Source: Streptomyces sindenensis (GTDB lineage: Bacteria > Actinomycetota > Actinomycetes > Streptomycetales > Streptomycetaceae). From it: 64,000 nucleotides of DNA. The translations under genes were made by a program, and so were the position numbers. The notes beneath the pieces were generated by a model. It was not told the DNA's origin. It worked only from the letters and a program-made list of their open reading frames with translations, and searched no databases. This document shows, piece after piece, positions 9,052 through 17,179 of the stretch. Numbering within the stretch: the first letter of the stretch is position 1; each line of letters begins with the position of its first letter. The DNA is taken from the NCBI RefSeq assembly GCF_014649035.1, contig NZ_BMSG01000002.1, positions 372,001 through 436,000 on the forward strand, written 5' to 3'.

Positions 9052-12000
9052 TCAGAGGCGCCAGGCGGGAGAGTGCTCGGGGCGGTAGGCGCAGGTGGTC
9101 CCGGTCGTCACGGAGGCCTTGAGGTGGGCGGCCAGCGAGGGGTGCAGGGTCTCCAGCTTGCGCAGGGTGTCGCGGATCCGGGCGGTGACCGTCTTGCGGG
9201 CCCGCTCGGTCTGGTCGCCCAGCCGACGGGTCCGGCCGCCGAGCCCCGCCGCGGTGCGCAGCTCGTCCAGGAGGGCCTGCCGCTCCCGGTCGTACTTCTC
9301 CACCTGCTGGGTGTCGTCCCGGGCGGCCGCTCGGTCTATCTCGGCGTCCAGCCGGTCCAGGTGTTCCTTGTAGCGGCGCTTGGCCTCTTCGTCGAGCACC
9401 GGATCGGCGCCGAGCTGCCCGGCCGCGACGACGAGGTCCCCGCCCTCGGGGGCGAGGAGCCGGACGGCCGGGACGTCGGCGCCGGGCAGTCCGAGCAGGC
9501 TGTGCAGGTCCCGCAGGCCCTTGGCGTCCGGGACGTGCACGGTCACCCCGTCCCACCGCAGCTGCCACACCGGCCCGTTCCGCCGGAACTCGGCGGACTG
9601 CCCGGCCGAGTCGGAGGCCTCACTACCGCCCGCCCCGGCCGCCTCGCCACCGGCCGTCTCGCCATGGCCTGACCCGGCCGCCTCGCCATCGCCCGCCTCG
9701 CCACCCCCCGCCTCGCCACGGCCCGACCCGGCGGCGCTCCGGCTCGACGCCGGGGTCGACTCCGGGGCCGGGCTCGACGCCGGGATCGGCCCCTGGTCCG
9801 GCGTCGAGGTCCGTGAGACGGAAGTAGCCGCCGAGGCATCGGCAGCCGTGGCACCCGGGGCAAGGGCGGCAGTGGCGACAGTCGCGGCGGCCGGGGTCCC
9901 GGAAGCCGCCGGGGATGGGGGCGTACGCAGGGAGGCGGCCTCGGCCTCCACATGGTCCAGGGACAACTCGCCGGCCTCCCGGGCCACTTCACCGAGCAGC
10001 CGGCGCGCCCGCCCGGCGTCGTCGGCGCCGAAGCCCTGAGCCACGGCCACGTCGACACCGACCGCACCGACCGCACCCTGACCGGCACCGCCCGCATCCT
10101 GACCGGTCTCGACCGCACCCTGGCCGGCCCCGCCCGCACCGGCACCACCCGAACCGGAGCGGGCGAGCAGGGAACGGGCCAGGCAGAGCCGGGCGCGTAC
10201 GGCCCAGGGGCGGGCGCCGAGGCGGTCCGAGGAGGCGGCGGCCTCGGTGAGCGCCGCGACCGCCGCGTCCTGGTCGTCGCGCGCGGCGGCGAGCATCCCG
10301 AGCCAGAGGTCGACGGGGCCGCCGATGTCGCACCCGTACAGCGAGACGACCCACTGGCCCGTGTACGGGGTCAGCTCGTCCTCCGCGCGGGCGATCAGAC
10401 GCGGGTCGCCCGTCACCGCGGCCGCCTGGGCCAGCAGCCTGAGCCAGAGCGGCATGAACGCCCGGGGGTAGGGGGCGGCGCGGTCCGCGTGCTCGGCGAT
10501 CAGGCGCAGCGCGGGCGTGGCGTCGCCCTGCTCCACCGCGGTGAGCGCCTCCAGCAGCCCGGGAAAGGGGTACCCGGAGGCCGGAAGCTCGGCGAGGACC
10601 TCCTCGGCCTCGGCGAAGTGGCCCCGGAGCAGGTGCATCGCCCAGCGCAGGTGGTGCCCCATGAATCGGAAGGCCGCGTGGTCGTTGTTCTCCGGGTCGA
10701 GCGAGTCGTCCTCCAGCGCGGTGGACGCCTCGGCGAACCGGCCCTGCAGGGAGGCGATCAGACTGCTGTCGACGGCGACCCCCAGGGCGAACCGGGGCAG
10801 CGCGGTCACCTGCGCGAGCCGGACGAACGTACGGAACTGGTCGAGGAAGGCCGGGTCGCCCAGCTCCAGCAGCGCCACCCAGCGCATGGACGCCGCGTGC
10901 AGCTCCATGTCCAGGTGCCGGGAGCGCCGGCCGACGACGGTCATCTCGTCGGTCAGCCCGAGCCGCTCCACCGCCGAACCGAGACCCCACACGGAGTCGT
11001 GGCGCGCCCAGAGCGAGAAGGCGAGCGCCTCGTCGTCCGAGCCGCTCCGGGCCAGCGCCATGAAGTGGATGGCCAGCTCCTGGGCGAGCCGGTCGTCGGA
11101 GAGGCTCTCCTGGCCCTCCTTGCCGGTGATCCTGCGGTGCGCTTCGGCGAGCAGGCCCTTCGTGGCCACGCCGTGGTGGCCCAGGAACCCGTCGCCGTGG
11201 AGGGTGACCGCGACCCGGCCCAGCAGCTCCGGGTCGTCCAGCTCCCGGGCCCGGGCGACCGCCCCGTCCAGCAGGCGCTGCGCCTCGGCGGCCTCCCCCG
11301 CGTGCCGGAGCTGTCCGGCGAGGTCGAGACCGATCAGCGTGGCCCGCCGGAGGTCGGGGTCCTCGCCGGAGGCCACCGCGAGGGCGCGCCGGTAGTGCTC
11401 GGTGGCCTCCTCGTCGGCCAGGCGCCCCGAGGCGTCCCGGGCCGCCGCCAGCAGCAGGTCGATCCGGCGGTCGCGCTCCAGCGCGGCACCGGCGAGATGG
11501 GCATGCCGGGCCAGGGCGCCGGGCGGCACCGCGTCGGCGAGGCCGCCGTGCGCGTCCAGGGCGCGTACGGCGGCGGCATGGCGTTCGCGGGCCTCGGCGT
11601 CGTCCAGCGAGGCGTACAGCGTCTCGCGCAGGAGGTCGTGGGCGAAGGCGTACTGCCCGGACGGGCGGGGAACGACGACCCGGGCGACGACGGCCGACTC
11701 CAGCAGCCGGTCCACATGGGGGACCGGCGCGCCGTGCACGACGGCCAGCACCTGCCGGCGGAACTCCCGGCCGAGCAGAGCGGCGCTGGTCAGCAGCGAG
11801 ACGACCGGCTCGGGCAGCAGCGCGAGCCGCTGCCGGACCGCTTCCCGCACACCGGGCGGAATGGTGGAGACCGGAGCTCCGCTGTGCCAGAGGCGGGCGG
11901 TCTGCTCGACGAAGAAGGGGTTGCCGCCGGTACGCCGGTGGACCTCGTCGACCAGCTGCGGTGCGGGCTCGCGGCCCGTCGTCACCGTCATCAGCGCACC

Positions 12001-12762
12001 CACCTCGTCCCGGCCGAGGCCGGTCAGGGTGAGGGTCGCGGCGGCGCGTGAGACCAGCGGCAGGATCAGCTGCTGGAGCGGGTGCCCGGGGGCCTCCACC
12101 TCGACGTCCCGATAGGTGCCGATCAGCAGCAGCCGCTCGAACCAGGCGTGCTGGGCGGCGAATTCGAGCAGCCGCAGGGAGGCCGGGTCGGAGCTGTGCA
12201 GATCGTCGAGGACGACCACCAGCGGCCGGCTCTGCGAGACCGTGACGAGGGCCGTCGTCACCGCGTCGAAGAGCCCGAAGGTCTCGGCACCCTCCGACGG
12301 GCCATCCGACGGACCCCGGCCGGGCGGCCCCTCGCCCGGTCCCCCGTCCGCGTGGGGCCCGCCACCGCGCCCACCGACCGCACCGGCTTCCGCGCCGGGC
12401 TCGCCCCCGTGAGCACCGCCTGTGGCGACCCCGGCCGGATCGCCGAGGAGTACGGCCAGCCGACCGTCCGACGCCTCCTGGGCCGCCGCCCACTCCGCCG
12501 CCGTGGCCGACCGGCGCAGGCCGCGCAGGATCTGCACCCAGGGCCAGTACCCCGGGGTGTTGTCCGAGTCCCAGCAGGAACCCCCGACCACCAGTGCCCC
12601 GCGCCGCCGTGCCTCGTGCGCGGCGTCCGTGACGAGGGTACTCTTGCCGATCCCGGCCTCGCCGGTGACCAGCACGAGACCGCCGTGGCTGTCCGTGGCC
12701 CGGACGATCTCCGAGCGGAGGACGCCCGCGGGGTGGTCGCGCCCGAAGAGAGCAGGGGTCAT
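9052..12762 (-). CDS. large STAND-like AAA ATPase regulator without HTH
   Basis: 1236 residues. The N-terminus has FGRDHPAGVL and Walker A VTGEAGIGKSTLV, with Walker B LVVVLDDLHSSDP near residue 190, as in the AAA_16/LuxR-LAL ATPase class. A long helical repeat region follows. The C-terminus is not a LuxR HTH: it has an Ala/Gly/Thr/Pro-rich linker, then a conserved-looking block (VHVPDAKGLRDLHSLLGLPG) and a charged coiled coil. The ATG at 12762 is chosen because TATCGT (12769-12774) lies exactly 6 nt upstream and there is no Shine-Dalgarno sequence; GTG at 12768 is the alternative. Role unknown, probably signal transduction. Confidence 0.72.
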   Translation of the reverse strand: MTPALFGRDHPAGVLRSEIVRATDSHGGLVLVTGEAGIGKSTLVTDAAHEARRRGALVVGGSCWDSDNTPGYWPWVQILRGLRRSATAAEWAAAQEASDGRLAVLLGDPAGVATGGAHGGEPGAEAGAVGGRGGGPHADGGPGEGPPGRGPSDGPSEGAETFGLFDAVTTALVTVSQSRPLVVVLDDLHSSDPASLRLLEFAAQHAWFERLLLIGTYRDVEVEAPGHPLQQLILPLVSRAAATLTLTGLGRDEVGALMTVTTGREPAPQLVDEVHRRTGGNPFFVEQTARLWHSGAPVSTIPPGVREAVRQRLALLPEPVVSLLTSAALLGREFRRQVLAVVHGAPVPHVDRLLESAVVARVVVPRPSGQYAFAHDLLRETLYASLDDAEARERHAAAVRALDAHGGLADAVPPGALARHAHLAGAALERDRRIDLLLAAARDASGRLADEEATEHYRRALAVASGEDPDLRRATLIGLDLAGQLRHAGEAAEAQRLLDGAVARARELDDPELLGRVAVTLHGDGFLGHHGVATKGLLAEAHRRITGKEGQESLSDDRLAQELAIHFMALARSGSDDEALAFSLWARHDSVWGLGSAVERLGLTDEMTVVGRRSRHLDMELHAASMRWVALLELGDPAFLDQFRTFVRLAQVTALPRFALGVAVDSSLIASLQGRFAEASTALEDDSLDPENNDHAAFRFMGHHLRWAMHLLRGHFAEAEEVLAELPASGYPFPGLLEALTAVEQGDATPALRLIAEHADRAAPYPRAFMPLWLRLLAQAAAVTGDPRLIARAEDELTPYTGQWVVSLYGCDIGGPVDLWLGMLAAARDDQDAAVAALTEAAASSDRLGARPWAVRARLCLARSLLARSGSGGAGAGGAGQGAVETGQDAGGAGQGAVGAVGVDVAVAQGFGADDAGRARRLLGEVAREAGELSLDHVEAEAASLRTPPSPAASGTPAAATVATAALAPGATAADASAATSVSRTSTPDQGPIPASSPAPESTPASSRSAAGSGRGEAGGGEAGDGEAAGSGHGETAGGEAAGAGGSEASDSAGQSAEFRRNGPVWQLRWDGVTVHVPDAKGLRDLHSLLGLPGADVPAVRLLAPEGGDLVVAAGQLGADPVLDEEAKRRYKEHLDRLDAEIDRAAARDDTQQVEKYDRERQALLDELRTAAGLGGRTRRLGDQTERARKTVTARIRDTLRKLETLHPSLAAHLKASVTTGTTCAYRPEHSPAWRL

Positions 12763-12830
12763 GACCACACGATAGGAGCCCCCACTGACAACGGCCCCTG
12801 GTTTCTTCCCGGAGCGGGCCGCCCCCTCCG

Positions 12831-12908
12831 CCGGTTCCCGGCCCCCCTCCGCCGGTTCCCGGCCCCCCTCCGCCGGTTCCCGGCCCCCCTCCGCCGGTTC
12901 CCGGCCCC
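12831..12908. repeat. 21-bp tandem repeat array
   Basis: The 21-bp unit starting CCGGTTCCCGGCCCCCCTCC is present three times exactly (12831, 12852, 12873), with a fourth partial copy from 12894. The array fills the 142-bp gap between the universal stress gene and the ATPase gene. On the transcribed minus strand each unit holds a CCGG-AA-CCGG mini-dyad. Confidence 0.8.
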
Positions 12909-12910
12909 TC

Positions 12911-13333
12911 TCAGTCGCGGACCACCGTCACCGGGCACGGCGCGTGCTGGGTGACGTGGAGGCTGACCGAGCCGAGCAGGGTGGCCTTGAAGCCGGTGTG
13001 GCCGCGGGCTCCCACGACGAGCAGGTCGGCGCCCTGGGCACGGTCCAGCAGGGCCTGGGCCGGGTTGCCGATGACCACGACCTTGCTGACCGCGGCGGCT
13101 CCCGCGGCGCCGAGGGCCTCCTCCAGCGCCTCGGTGAGGGAGACGGTGGCCACGGCCTGCGGATCGAAGTCCTCCGGCATGCCCGGCATCATCGACGCCC
13201 AGCTGGTGGCGGGGTACTCCCAGCTGTTCACGGCCTCCACCGTGGCGCCGGTCAGCTCGGCCTGGCGTACGGCCCAGTGCAGTGCCTTGATCGAGGAGTC
13301 GGAGCCGTCGACGCCCACAACGATCCTGCCCAT
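12911..13333 (-). CDS. universal stress protein (UspA family)
   Basis: 140 residues. It starts with the beta strand MGRIVVGVDGSDSS and ends with the ATP-binding motif GARGHTGFKATLLGSVS and the strand PCPVTVVRD, so it is an ATP-binding UspA-type single domain. The ATG at 13333 is used because GGAGG lies about 8 nt upstream; a GTG further upstream would add 15 residues. It probably responds to starvation or redox stress, as family members do. Confidence 0.9.
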   Translation of the reverse strand: MGRIVVGVDGSDSSIKALHWAVRQAELTGATVEAVNSWEYPATSWASMMPGMPEDFDPQAVATVSLTEALEEALGAAGAAAVSKVVVIGNPAQALLDRAQGADLLVVGARGHTGFKATLLGSVSLHVTQHAPCPVTVVRD

Positions 13334-13410
13334 ATCTGCCTCCAGCTCGGTCGCGCTCGGTCGTGCTTGGTACAGCATTCGGTCTCACTGTAATCAAACA
13401 GGGCAATCGA

Positions 13411-13431
13411 GGCGGGTCGATATGACCCGCC
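13411..13431 (-). terminator. short hairpin after the FMN reductase
   Basis: GGCGGGTC (13411-13418) and GACCCGCC (13424-13431) form an 8-bp perfect stem with a 5-nt loop. It lies 43 nt downstream of the minus-strand reductase gene and upstream of the universal stress gene. Confidence 0.6.
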
Positions 13432-13473
13432 CCGGTCGCCTCGGCAGGGTCGCCCCGCCCCGATCGCCCCGCC

Positions 13474-14133
13474 TCAGTCCAGCCGCAGGTCCGCGAGCTG
13501 CTGCTCGAAGGGGACGACCGCGTCCTCCCCGTCGTCCAGGCCCGGGGCCCGCGAGGCTCCGGAGACCGTACGGCCCAGGACCGCGGAGGCCAGCTCGCCG
13601 CCCGCGCGCCGGATCCGGGACGGCAGGCCCTCGGTGTACTCGTCGCCCGAGGAACCCCAGTCCTCCGAGGCCGCGTAGACGGAGGTGGGCACGGTGACGG
13701 CCCGCAAGTAGGCGAAGAGCGGGCGCAGGGCGTGTTCCAGGACCAGTGAGTGGCGGGCCGTACCGCCCGTCGCGGCGATCACGACGGGCTTGCCGGTCAG
13801 CGCGGTGTGCTCGATCAGATCGAAGAACGACTTGAACAGACCGCTGTACGAGGCGGTGAAGACCGGCGTCACGGCGATCAGCCCGTCGGCCTCCGTCACC
13901 GCGTCGATCGCCTCGCGCAGCCCGGCCGACGGGAACCCGCTGACCAGGTGGTTCGCGATGTCCACGGCGAGATCGCGCAACTCGATGACGTGGATCTCGA
14001 CGTCTCGGTCCTGCTCGGCCGCGAGGCGCTCACGGGTGGCGGCGGCCAGCCGGTCGGCCAGCAGCCGGGTGGAGGACGGCTGGCTCAGCCCGGCCGATAC
14101 GGCGACGAGACGCAGGGGAGTGGTGGCGAACAT
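13474..14133 (-). CDS. LLM-partnered FMN reductase (CE1759 family)
   Basis: 219-residue flavodoxin-fold reductase. It opens LRLVAVSAGLSQPSSTRLLADRL and carries the flavin loop VTPVFTASYSGLFKSFFDL near residue 90 and a Gly-rich ATGGTARHS near 125. It follows the luciferase-like monooxygenase by 5 bp, the arrangement that defines the CE1758/CE1759 pair, in which the reductase supplies reduced FMN to its partner. GGAGGG lies about 12 nt upstream of the ATG. An unnecessary upstream extension of this frame was discarded. Confidence 0.88.
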   Translation of the reverse strand: MFATTPLRLVAVSAGLSQPSSTRLLADRLAAATRERLAAEQDRDVEIHVIELRDLAVDIANHLVSGFPSAGLREAIDAVTEADGLIAVTPVFTASYSGLFKSFFDLIEHTALTGKPVVIAATGGTARHSLVLEHALRPLFAYLRAVTVPTSVYAASEDWGSSGDEYTEGLPSRIRRAGGELASAVLGRTVSGASRAPGLDDGEDAVVPFEQQLADLRLD

Positions 14134-14138
14134 CGAGG

Positions 14139-15230
14139 TCAGCCCTCCTTCCGGGAGGTCCGGGCGGCGGTCACCGCGGGGTGGACGGGCGCGGACTTTG
14201 GAACGCCGGCCGGCCGCAGGTTGGCGAACTCCTTGCGCAGGACGGGCACGACCTCCTCGCCGAGGATGTCGAGCTGCTCCAGGACCGTCTTCAGCGGGAG
14301 CCCCGCGTGGTCCATCAGGAACAGCTGGCGCTGATAGTCGCCGACCGCGTCCCGGAACGTCAGCGTCCGCTCGATGACCTCCTGCGGGGAGCCCACGGTC
14401 AGCGGGGTCTCGCGGGTGAAGTCCTCCAGGGACGGGCCGTGGCCGTAGACCGGCGCGTTGTCGAAGTACGGGCGGAACTCGCGTACCGCGTCCTGCGAGT
14501 TCTTCCGCATGAACACCTGGCCGCCCAGCCCGACGATGGCCTGGTCGGCGGTGCCGTGCCCGTAGTGGGCGTAGCGGCGGCGGTAGAGGTCCACCATCTT
14601 CCTGGTGTGCTCCATGGGCCAGAAGATGTTGTTGTGGAAGAAGCCGTCGCCGTAGTACGCGGCCTGCTCGGCGATCTCCGGGGAGCGGATGGAGCCGTGC
14701 CAGACGAACGGCGGGACGCCGTCCAGCGGGCGCGGGGTGGCGGTGAAGGACTGGAGCGGCGTACGGAACTTGCCCTCCCAGTCCACGACGTCCTCGCGCC
14801 ACAGCTTGTGCAGCAGGGCGTAGTTCTCGATGGCCATCGGGATGCCCTGACGGATGTCCTTGCCGAACCAGGGGTAGACCGGCCCGGTGTTGCCGCGGCC
14901 CATCATCAGGTCGACGCGGCCGTCCGCGAGGTGCTGGAGCGTGGCGTAGTCCTCGGCGATCTTCACGGGGTCGTTGGTGGTGATCAGCGTGGTGGACGTG
15001 GACAGGATCAGGTTCTCGGTGCGGGCGGCGATGTAGCCGAGGGTCGTCGTCGGGGAGGACGGGACGAACGGCGGGTTGTGGTGCTCGCCGGTCGCGAAGA
15101 CGTCCAGGCCGACTTCCTCGGCCTTCTGCGCGATGGCCAGGGTCGCCTTGATCCGCTCGTTCTCCGTGGGGGTCCGGCCGGTGGTCGGGTCGGTCGTGAC
15201 GTCCCCGACGGTGAAGATCCCGAACTGCAT
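14139..15230 (-). CDS. LLM-class flavin-dependent monooxygenase (CE1758 family)
   Basis: 363-residue luciferase-like TIM-barrel protein starting MQFGIFTVGDVTTDPTTGRT. Family motifs include FATGEHHNPPFVPSSPTTTLGYIAART, the flavin-binding GRGNTGPVYPWFGKD and PEIAEQAAYYGDGFFHNN. It oxidises an unknown substrate with reduced FMN and O2. The pair with the downstream FMN reductase (5-bp gap) looks like a complete two-component monooxygenase. The ATG at 15230 starts directly at the conserved N-terminal strand. Confidence 0.9.
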   Translation of the reverse strand: MQFGIFTVGDVTTDPTTGRTPTENERIKATLAIAQKAEEVGLDVFATGEHHNPPFVPSSPTTTLGYIAARTENLILSTSTTLITTNDPVKIAEDYATLQHLADGRVDLMMGRGNTGPVYPWFGKDIRQGIPMAIENYALLHKLWREDVVDWEGKFRTPLQSFTATPRPLDGVPPFVWHGSIRSPEIAEQAAYYGDGFFHNNIFWPMEHTRKMVDLYRRRYAHYGHGTADQAIVGLGGQVFMRKNSQDAVREFRPYFDNAPVYGHGPSLEDFTRETPLTVGSPQEVIERTLTFRDAVGDYQRQLFLMDHAGLPLKTVLEQLDILGEEVVPVLRKEFANLRPAGVPKSAPVHPAVTAARTSRKEG

Positions 15231-15297
15231 GGCGTCCGCCTTCCTGAGACCTGGCCGGGAGTCCTGGAATCCGGGGAAGCGGAGACCGGAGGCCCTG

Positions 15298-15320
15298 ACC
15301 AATTTGGTTGAACGTTGAAC
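15298..15320 (-). promoter_or_regulatory. operator-like repeats upstream of the LLM pair
   Basis: ACCAA-T-TTGGT (15298-15308) is an 11-bp dyad. Next to it GTTGAAC is directly repeated twice without spacing (15307-15313, 15314-15320). Both are unusually AT-rich for this DNA and lie 68-90 nt before the monooxygenase start, where a repressor would act. Confidence 0.45.
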
Positions 15321-15398
15321 TACACCCTACAACGGGACCCCTCCCCGTCCTATTCCGCGCGGCCGTGCGGCCTTCCCGGGCGGGCGTACCCTGGAGCG

Positions 15399-15539
15399 GT
15401 GGGCGAGCTGAAGAGCAACGGCGAGGAGTGGAAAGCGCGCGGAGTGTTCCTGCGCGTCTTCGTCTATGTCTTCGTGACCCACCTCTTCGCCGGGTTCGTC
15501 TGGCTCCTCTTCTACGTGGGTGAGCACGCCCCGAAGTAG
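15399..15539 (+). CDS. tiny membrane protein, DUF6126-like
   Basis: 46 residues from the GTG at 15399: a charged N-terminus (MGELKSNGEEWKARG) and one membrane helix (LRVFVYVFVTHLFAGFVWLLFYVG). This matches my memory of the short Streptomyces DUF6126 family; function unknown. The start is supported two ways: GGAG lies 4 nt upstream, and TACCCT (15387-15392) ends 6 nt before the GTG, so it may be leaderless. It is divergent from the monooxygenase gene. Confidence 0.7.
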   Translation: MGELKSNGEEWKARGVFLRVFVYVFVTHLFAGFVWLLFYVGEHAPK

Positions 15540-15578
15540 GGCCCGCGGCCTCCCCGGGCGTCCTGCGGCTCCCCAGAC

Positions 15579-15630
15579 GTGTCGAAGCCCTCCAGGTGCC
15601 CCCCAGGTGTGTCGAAGCCCTCCAGGCGCC
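15579..15630. repeat. 22-bp direct repeat upstream of the trpS leader
   Basis: GTGTCGAAGCCCTCCAGG followed by (T/C)GCC occurs at 15579-15600 and 15609-15630. The second copy ends 22 bp before the TACGCT -10 box of the leader transcript, so it covers the -35 region. Confidence 0.65.
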
Positions 15631-15665
15631 CCGAGGCATCCCCGGGGGGCGGTACGCTTCCCCTC

Positions 15666-15707
15666 ATGACCTCCGTCCCGTGCCGCAATTGGTGGCGCTC
15701 CTCCTAG
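15666..15707 (+). CDS. trpS leader peptide (tandem Trp codons)
   Basis: A 13-codon reading frame, MTSVPCRNWWRSS, with two consecutive Trp codons at 15690-15695 and a TAG stop at 15705. TACGCT (15653-15658) ends 7 nt before the ATG, so the peptide is probably read from a leaderless transcript. Ribosome stalling at the Trp codons would sense shortage of charged tRNA-Trp (through starvation or inhibition of the main synthetase) and set the downstream attenuator. Ribosome-mediated attenuation of an auxiliary Streptomyces trpS has been described, as I recall. Confidence 0.82.
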   Translation: MTSVPCRNWWRSS

Positions 15708-15763
15708 GAGCGGCCACAGCATCTGCACGGAACCAGGGCCGTTCGACATGGACGGCCCTTTCT
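15692..15763 (+). promoter_or_regulatory. transcription attenuator of trpS
   Basis: Three alternative stems can be read. The pause stem pairs 15692-15701 with 15707-15717 (one bulged G) and overlaps the Trp codons and stop. The antiterminator pairs GAGCGGCC (15708-15715) with GGCCGTTC (15737-15744). The terminator pairs AGGGCCGT (15735-15742) with ACGGCCCT (15752-15759) and is followed by TTTCT. Stalling at the Trp codons would block the pause stem, favour the antiterminator and let transcription into trpS proceed. Confidence 0.82.
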
Positions 15764-15861
15764 GCTGCCCTCGTACGGCGCGGACACGGAGACGGAGCGC
15801 AGCGGCGCTCACCGGCGGGGCCGTCCCTCACACCGCACTCACGCGAGGAGAGACAGCCACC

Positions 15862-16935
15862 ATGACCACGATCACGGCCACGACCACGACCACCGCCGAG
15901 CCCCGCAGCCCGGAGAACCATGCCGCCGAGCTGGAGCACCGCATCGCCCGGGACCCCGGAAGCTTCCGGGTCCTCACCGGGGACCGCCCCACGGGCTCCC
16001 TTCACCTGGGCCATTACTTCGGCTCCCTGCGCAACCGGGTCCGCCTCCAGGATCTCGGCGTGGACGTCATCGTCCTCATCCCCGACTACCAGGTCATCAC
16101 CGACCGGGACACCGCGGAGCGGCTGGCGGAGTACACCGACGGGCTGCTCCTGGACTACCTGGCCCTCGGTATCGACCCCGCCCGGTCCACCGTCTTCTGC
16201 CACAGCGCCGTCCCCGCGCTCAACCAGCTCATGCTGCCGTTCCTCAGCCTGGTCTCCGTCGCGGAACTGAACCGCAACCCCACGGTCAAGGACGAGATCG
16301 CGCACTCCCGGCAGTCCACGGTCAGCGGGCTGATGCTCACCTACCCGGTCCACCAGGCCGCCGACATCCTGTCCTGCAAGGGGAACCTGGTTCCGGTCGG
16401 CCGTGACCAGGCGCCCCACCTGGAAGTCACCCGGACGATCGCCCGCCGCTTCAACGAGCGGTACGGCCGGGTCTTCCCGGAACCGGACATCCTGCTCTCC
16501 GCCGCGCCCCTGCTGCTCGGCACGGACGGTACGAAGATGAGCAAGAGCCGGGCCAACTCCGTGCCGCTCTCCGCCACCGCCGACGAGACCGCCCGGCTGA
16601 TCAAGGGCGCGACGACGGACGCGGACCGGCTCATCACGTACGACCCCGACGCCCGCCCCAACGTCTCCTCGCTGGTCCTGCTGGCCGCCCTCTGTCTCGA
16701 CCGGGACCCGCACGAGGTCGCGGCGGAGATCGGCGACGGCGGAGCCGCCGCTCTGAAACGGACGGTGACCGACGCGGTCAACACCCACCTGGCGCCCTTC
16801 CGGGCCCGGCGGGCGGAGTACGCGAAGGACCTGACGTACGTACGGTCGGTGCTCCGCGCGGGCAACGAGCGGGCGAACGCCCTGGCGGAGGCCACGCTGG
16901 ACGAGGTCCGGGAGGCGATGGGCGCGTTCCGGTAG
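15862..16935 (+). CDS. trpS: tryptophanyl-tRNA synthetase, attenuator-controlled
   Basis: 357-residue class I synthetase that charges tRNA-Trp. The HIGH-type motif is HLGH at about residues 47-50 (TGSLHLGHYFGS) and the KMSKS loop lies near 225 (GTDGTKMSKSRAN). LTYPVHQAADILSCKGNLVPVGRDQAPHLE is the TrpRS Trp/ATP-binding region. GAGGAGAG precedes the ATG, and a Thr-rich tail (MTTITATTTTTAE) precedes the core. The Trp-codon attenuator upstream marks it as an inducible, possibly inhibitor-resistant copy like S. coelicolor TrpRS1; whether another trpS exists lies outside this window. Confidence 0.93.
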   Translation: MTTITATTTTTAEPRSPENHAAELEHRIARDPGSFRVLTGDRPTGSLHLGHYFGSLRNRVRLQDLGVDVIVLIPDYQVITDRDTAERLAEYTDGLLLDYLALGIDPARSTVFCHSAVPALNQLMLPFLSLVSVAELNRNPTVKDEIAHSRQSTVSGLMLTYPVHQAADILSCKGNLVPVGRDQAPHLEVTRTIARRFNERYGRVFPEPDILLSAAPLLLGTDGTKMSKSRANSVPLSATADETARLIKGATTDADRLITYDPDARPNVSSLVLLAALCLDRDPHEVAAEIGDGGAAALKRTVTDAVNTHLAPFRARRAEYAKDLTYVRSVLRAGNERANALAEATLDEVREAMGAFR

Positions 16936-16939
16936 CCGC

Positions 16940-17108
16940 CGCGCGATCCGCCCGCCCGAGCCGGGCTGCCCGTCGCGCGGTCTGCCCGCCCGAGCCGTAC
17001 GGCCCGTCGCGCGGTCTGCCCGCCCGAGCCGTACGGCCCGGCGCGCGATCCGCCCGCCCAGTTGTACTGCCCGGCGCGCGGTCAGCCCGCCCGAGCCGTG
17101 CTGCCGGC
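16940..17108. repeat. five tandem copies of a 34-bp repeat
   Basis: Units start at 16940, 16974, 17008, 17042 and 17075 and share the form CGCGCGGTCTGCCCGCCCGA, ending near GTACGGCCCG. Copies 2 and 3 are nearly identical; 1, 4 and 5 vary. The array starts 5 bp after the trpS stop, in a gap between convergent genes. It has no spacers, so it is a minisatellite and not a CRISPR array. Confidence 0.8.
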
Positions 17109-17122
17109 CGGTGATGCGCCCA

Positions 17123-17179
17123 CCCGTGAACCGGCCTACCACCCGTGAACCGGCCTACCGCCCGCGAACCGGCCTACCG
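17123..17179. repeat. three tandem copies of a 19-bp repeat
   Basis: CCCGTGAACCGGCCTACC plus one base occurs at 17123, 17142 and 17161 (the last with one change). The third copy contains the stop codon of the minus-strand ion-channel gene. It follows the 34-bp array but is unrelated in sequence. Confidence 0.75.

Noticed and set aside
9052..12762. Annotating the ATPase as a LuxR-family (LAL) regulator
   Set aside because: The N-terminal ATPase fits, but the C-terminus shows a coiled coil and no LuxR helix-turn-helix.
16940..17108. Possible CRISPR array
   Set aside because: 34-bp units are contiguous with no unique spacers and there are no cas genes, so it is a minisatellite.
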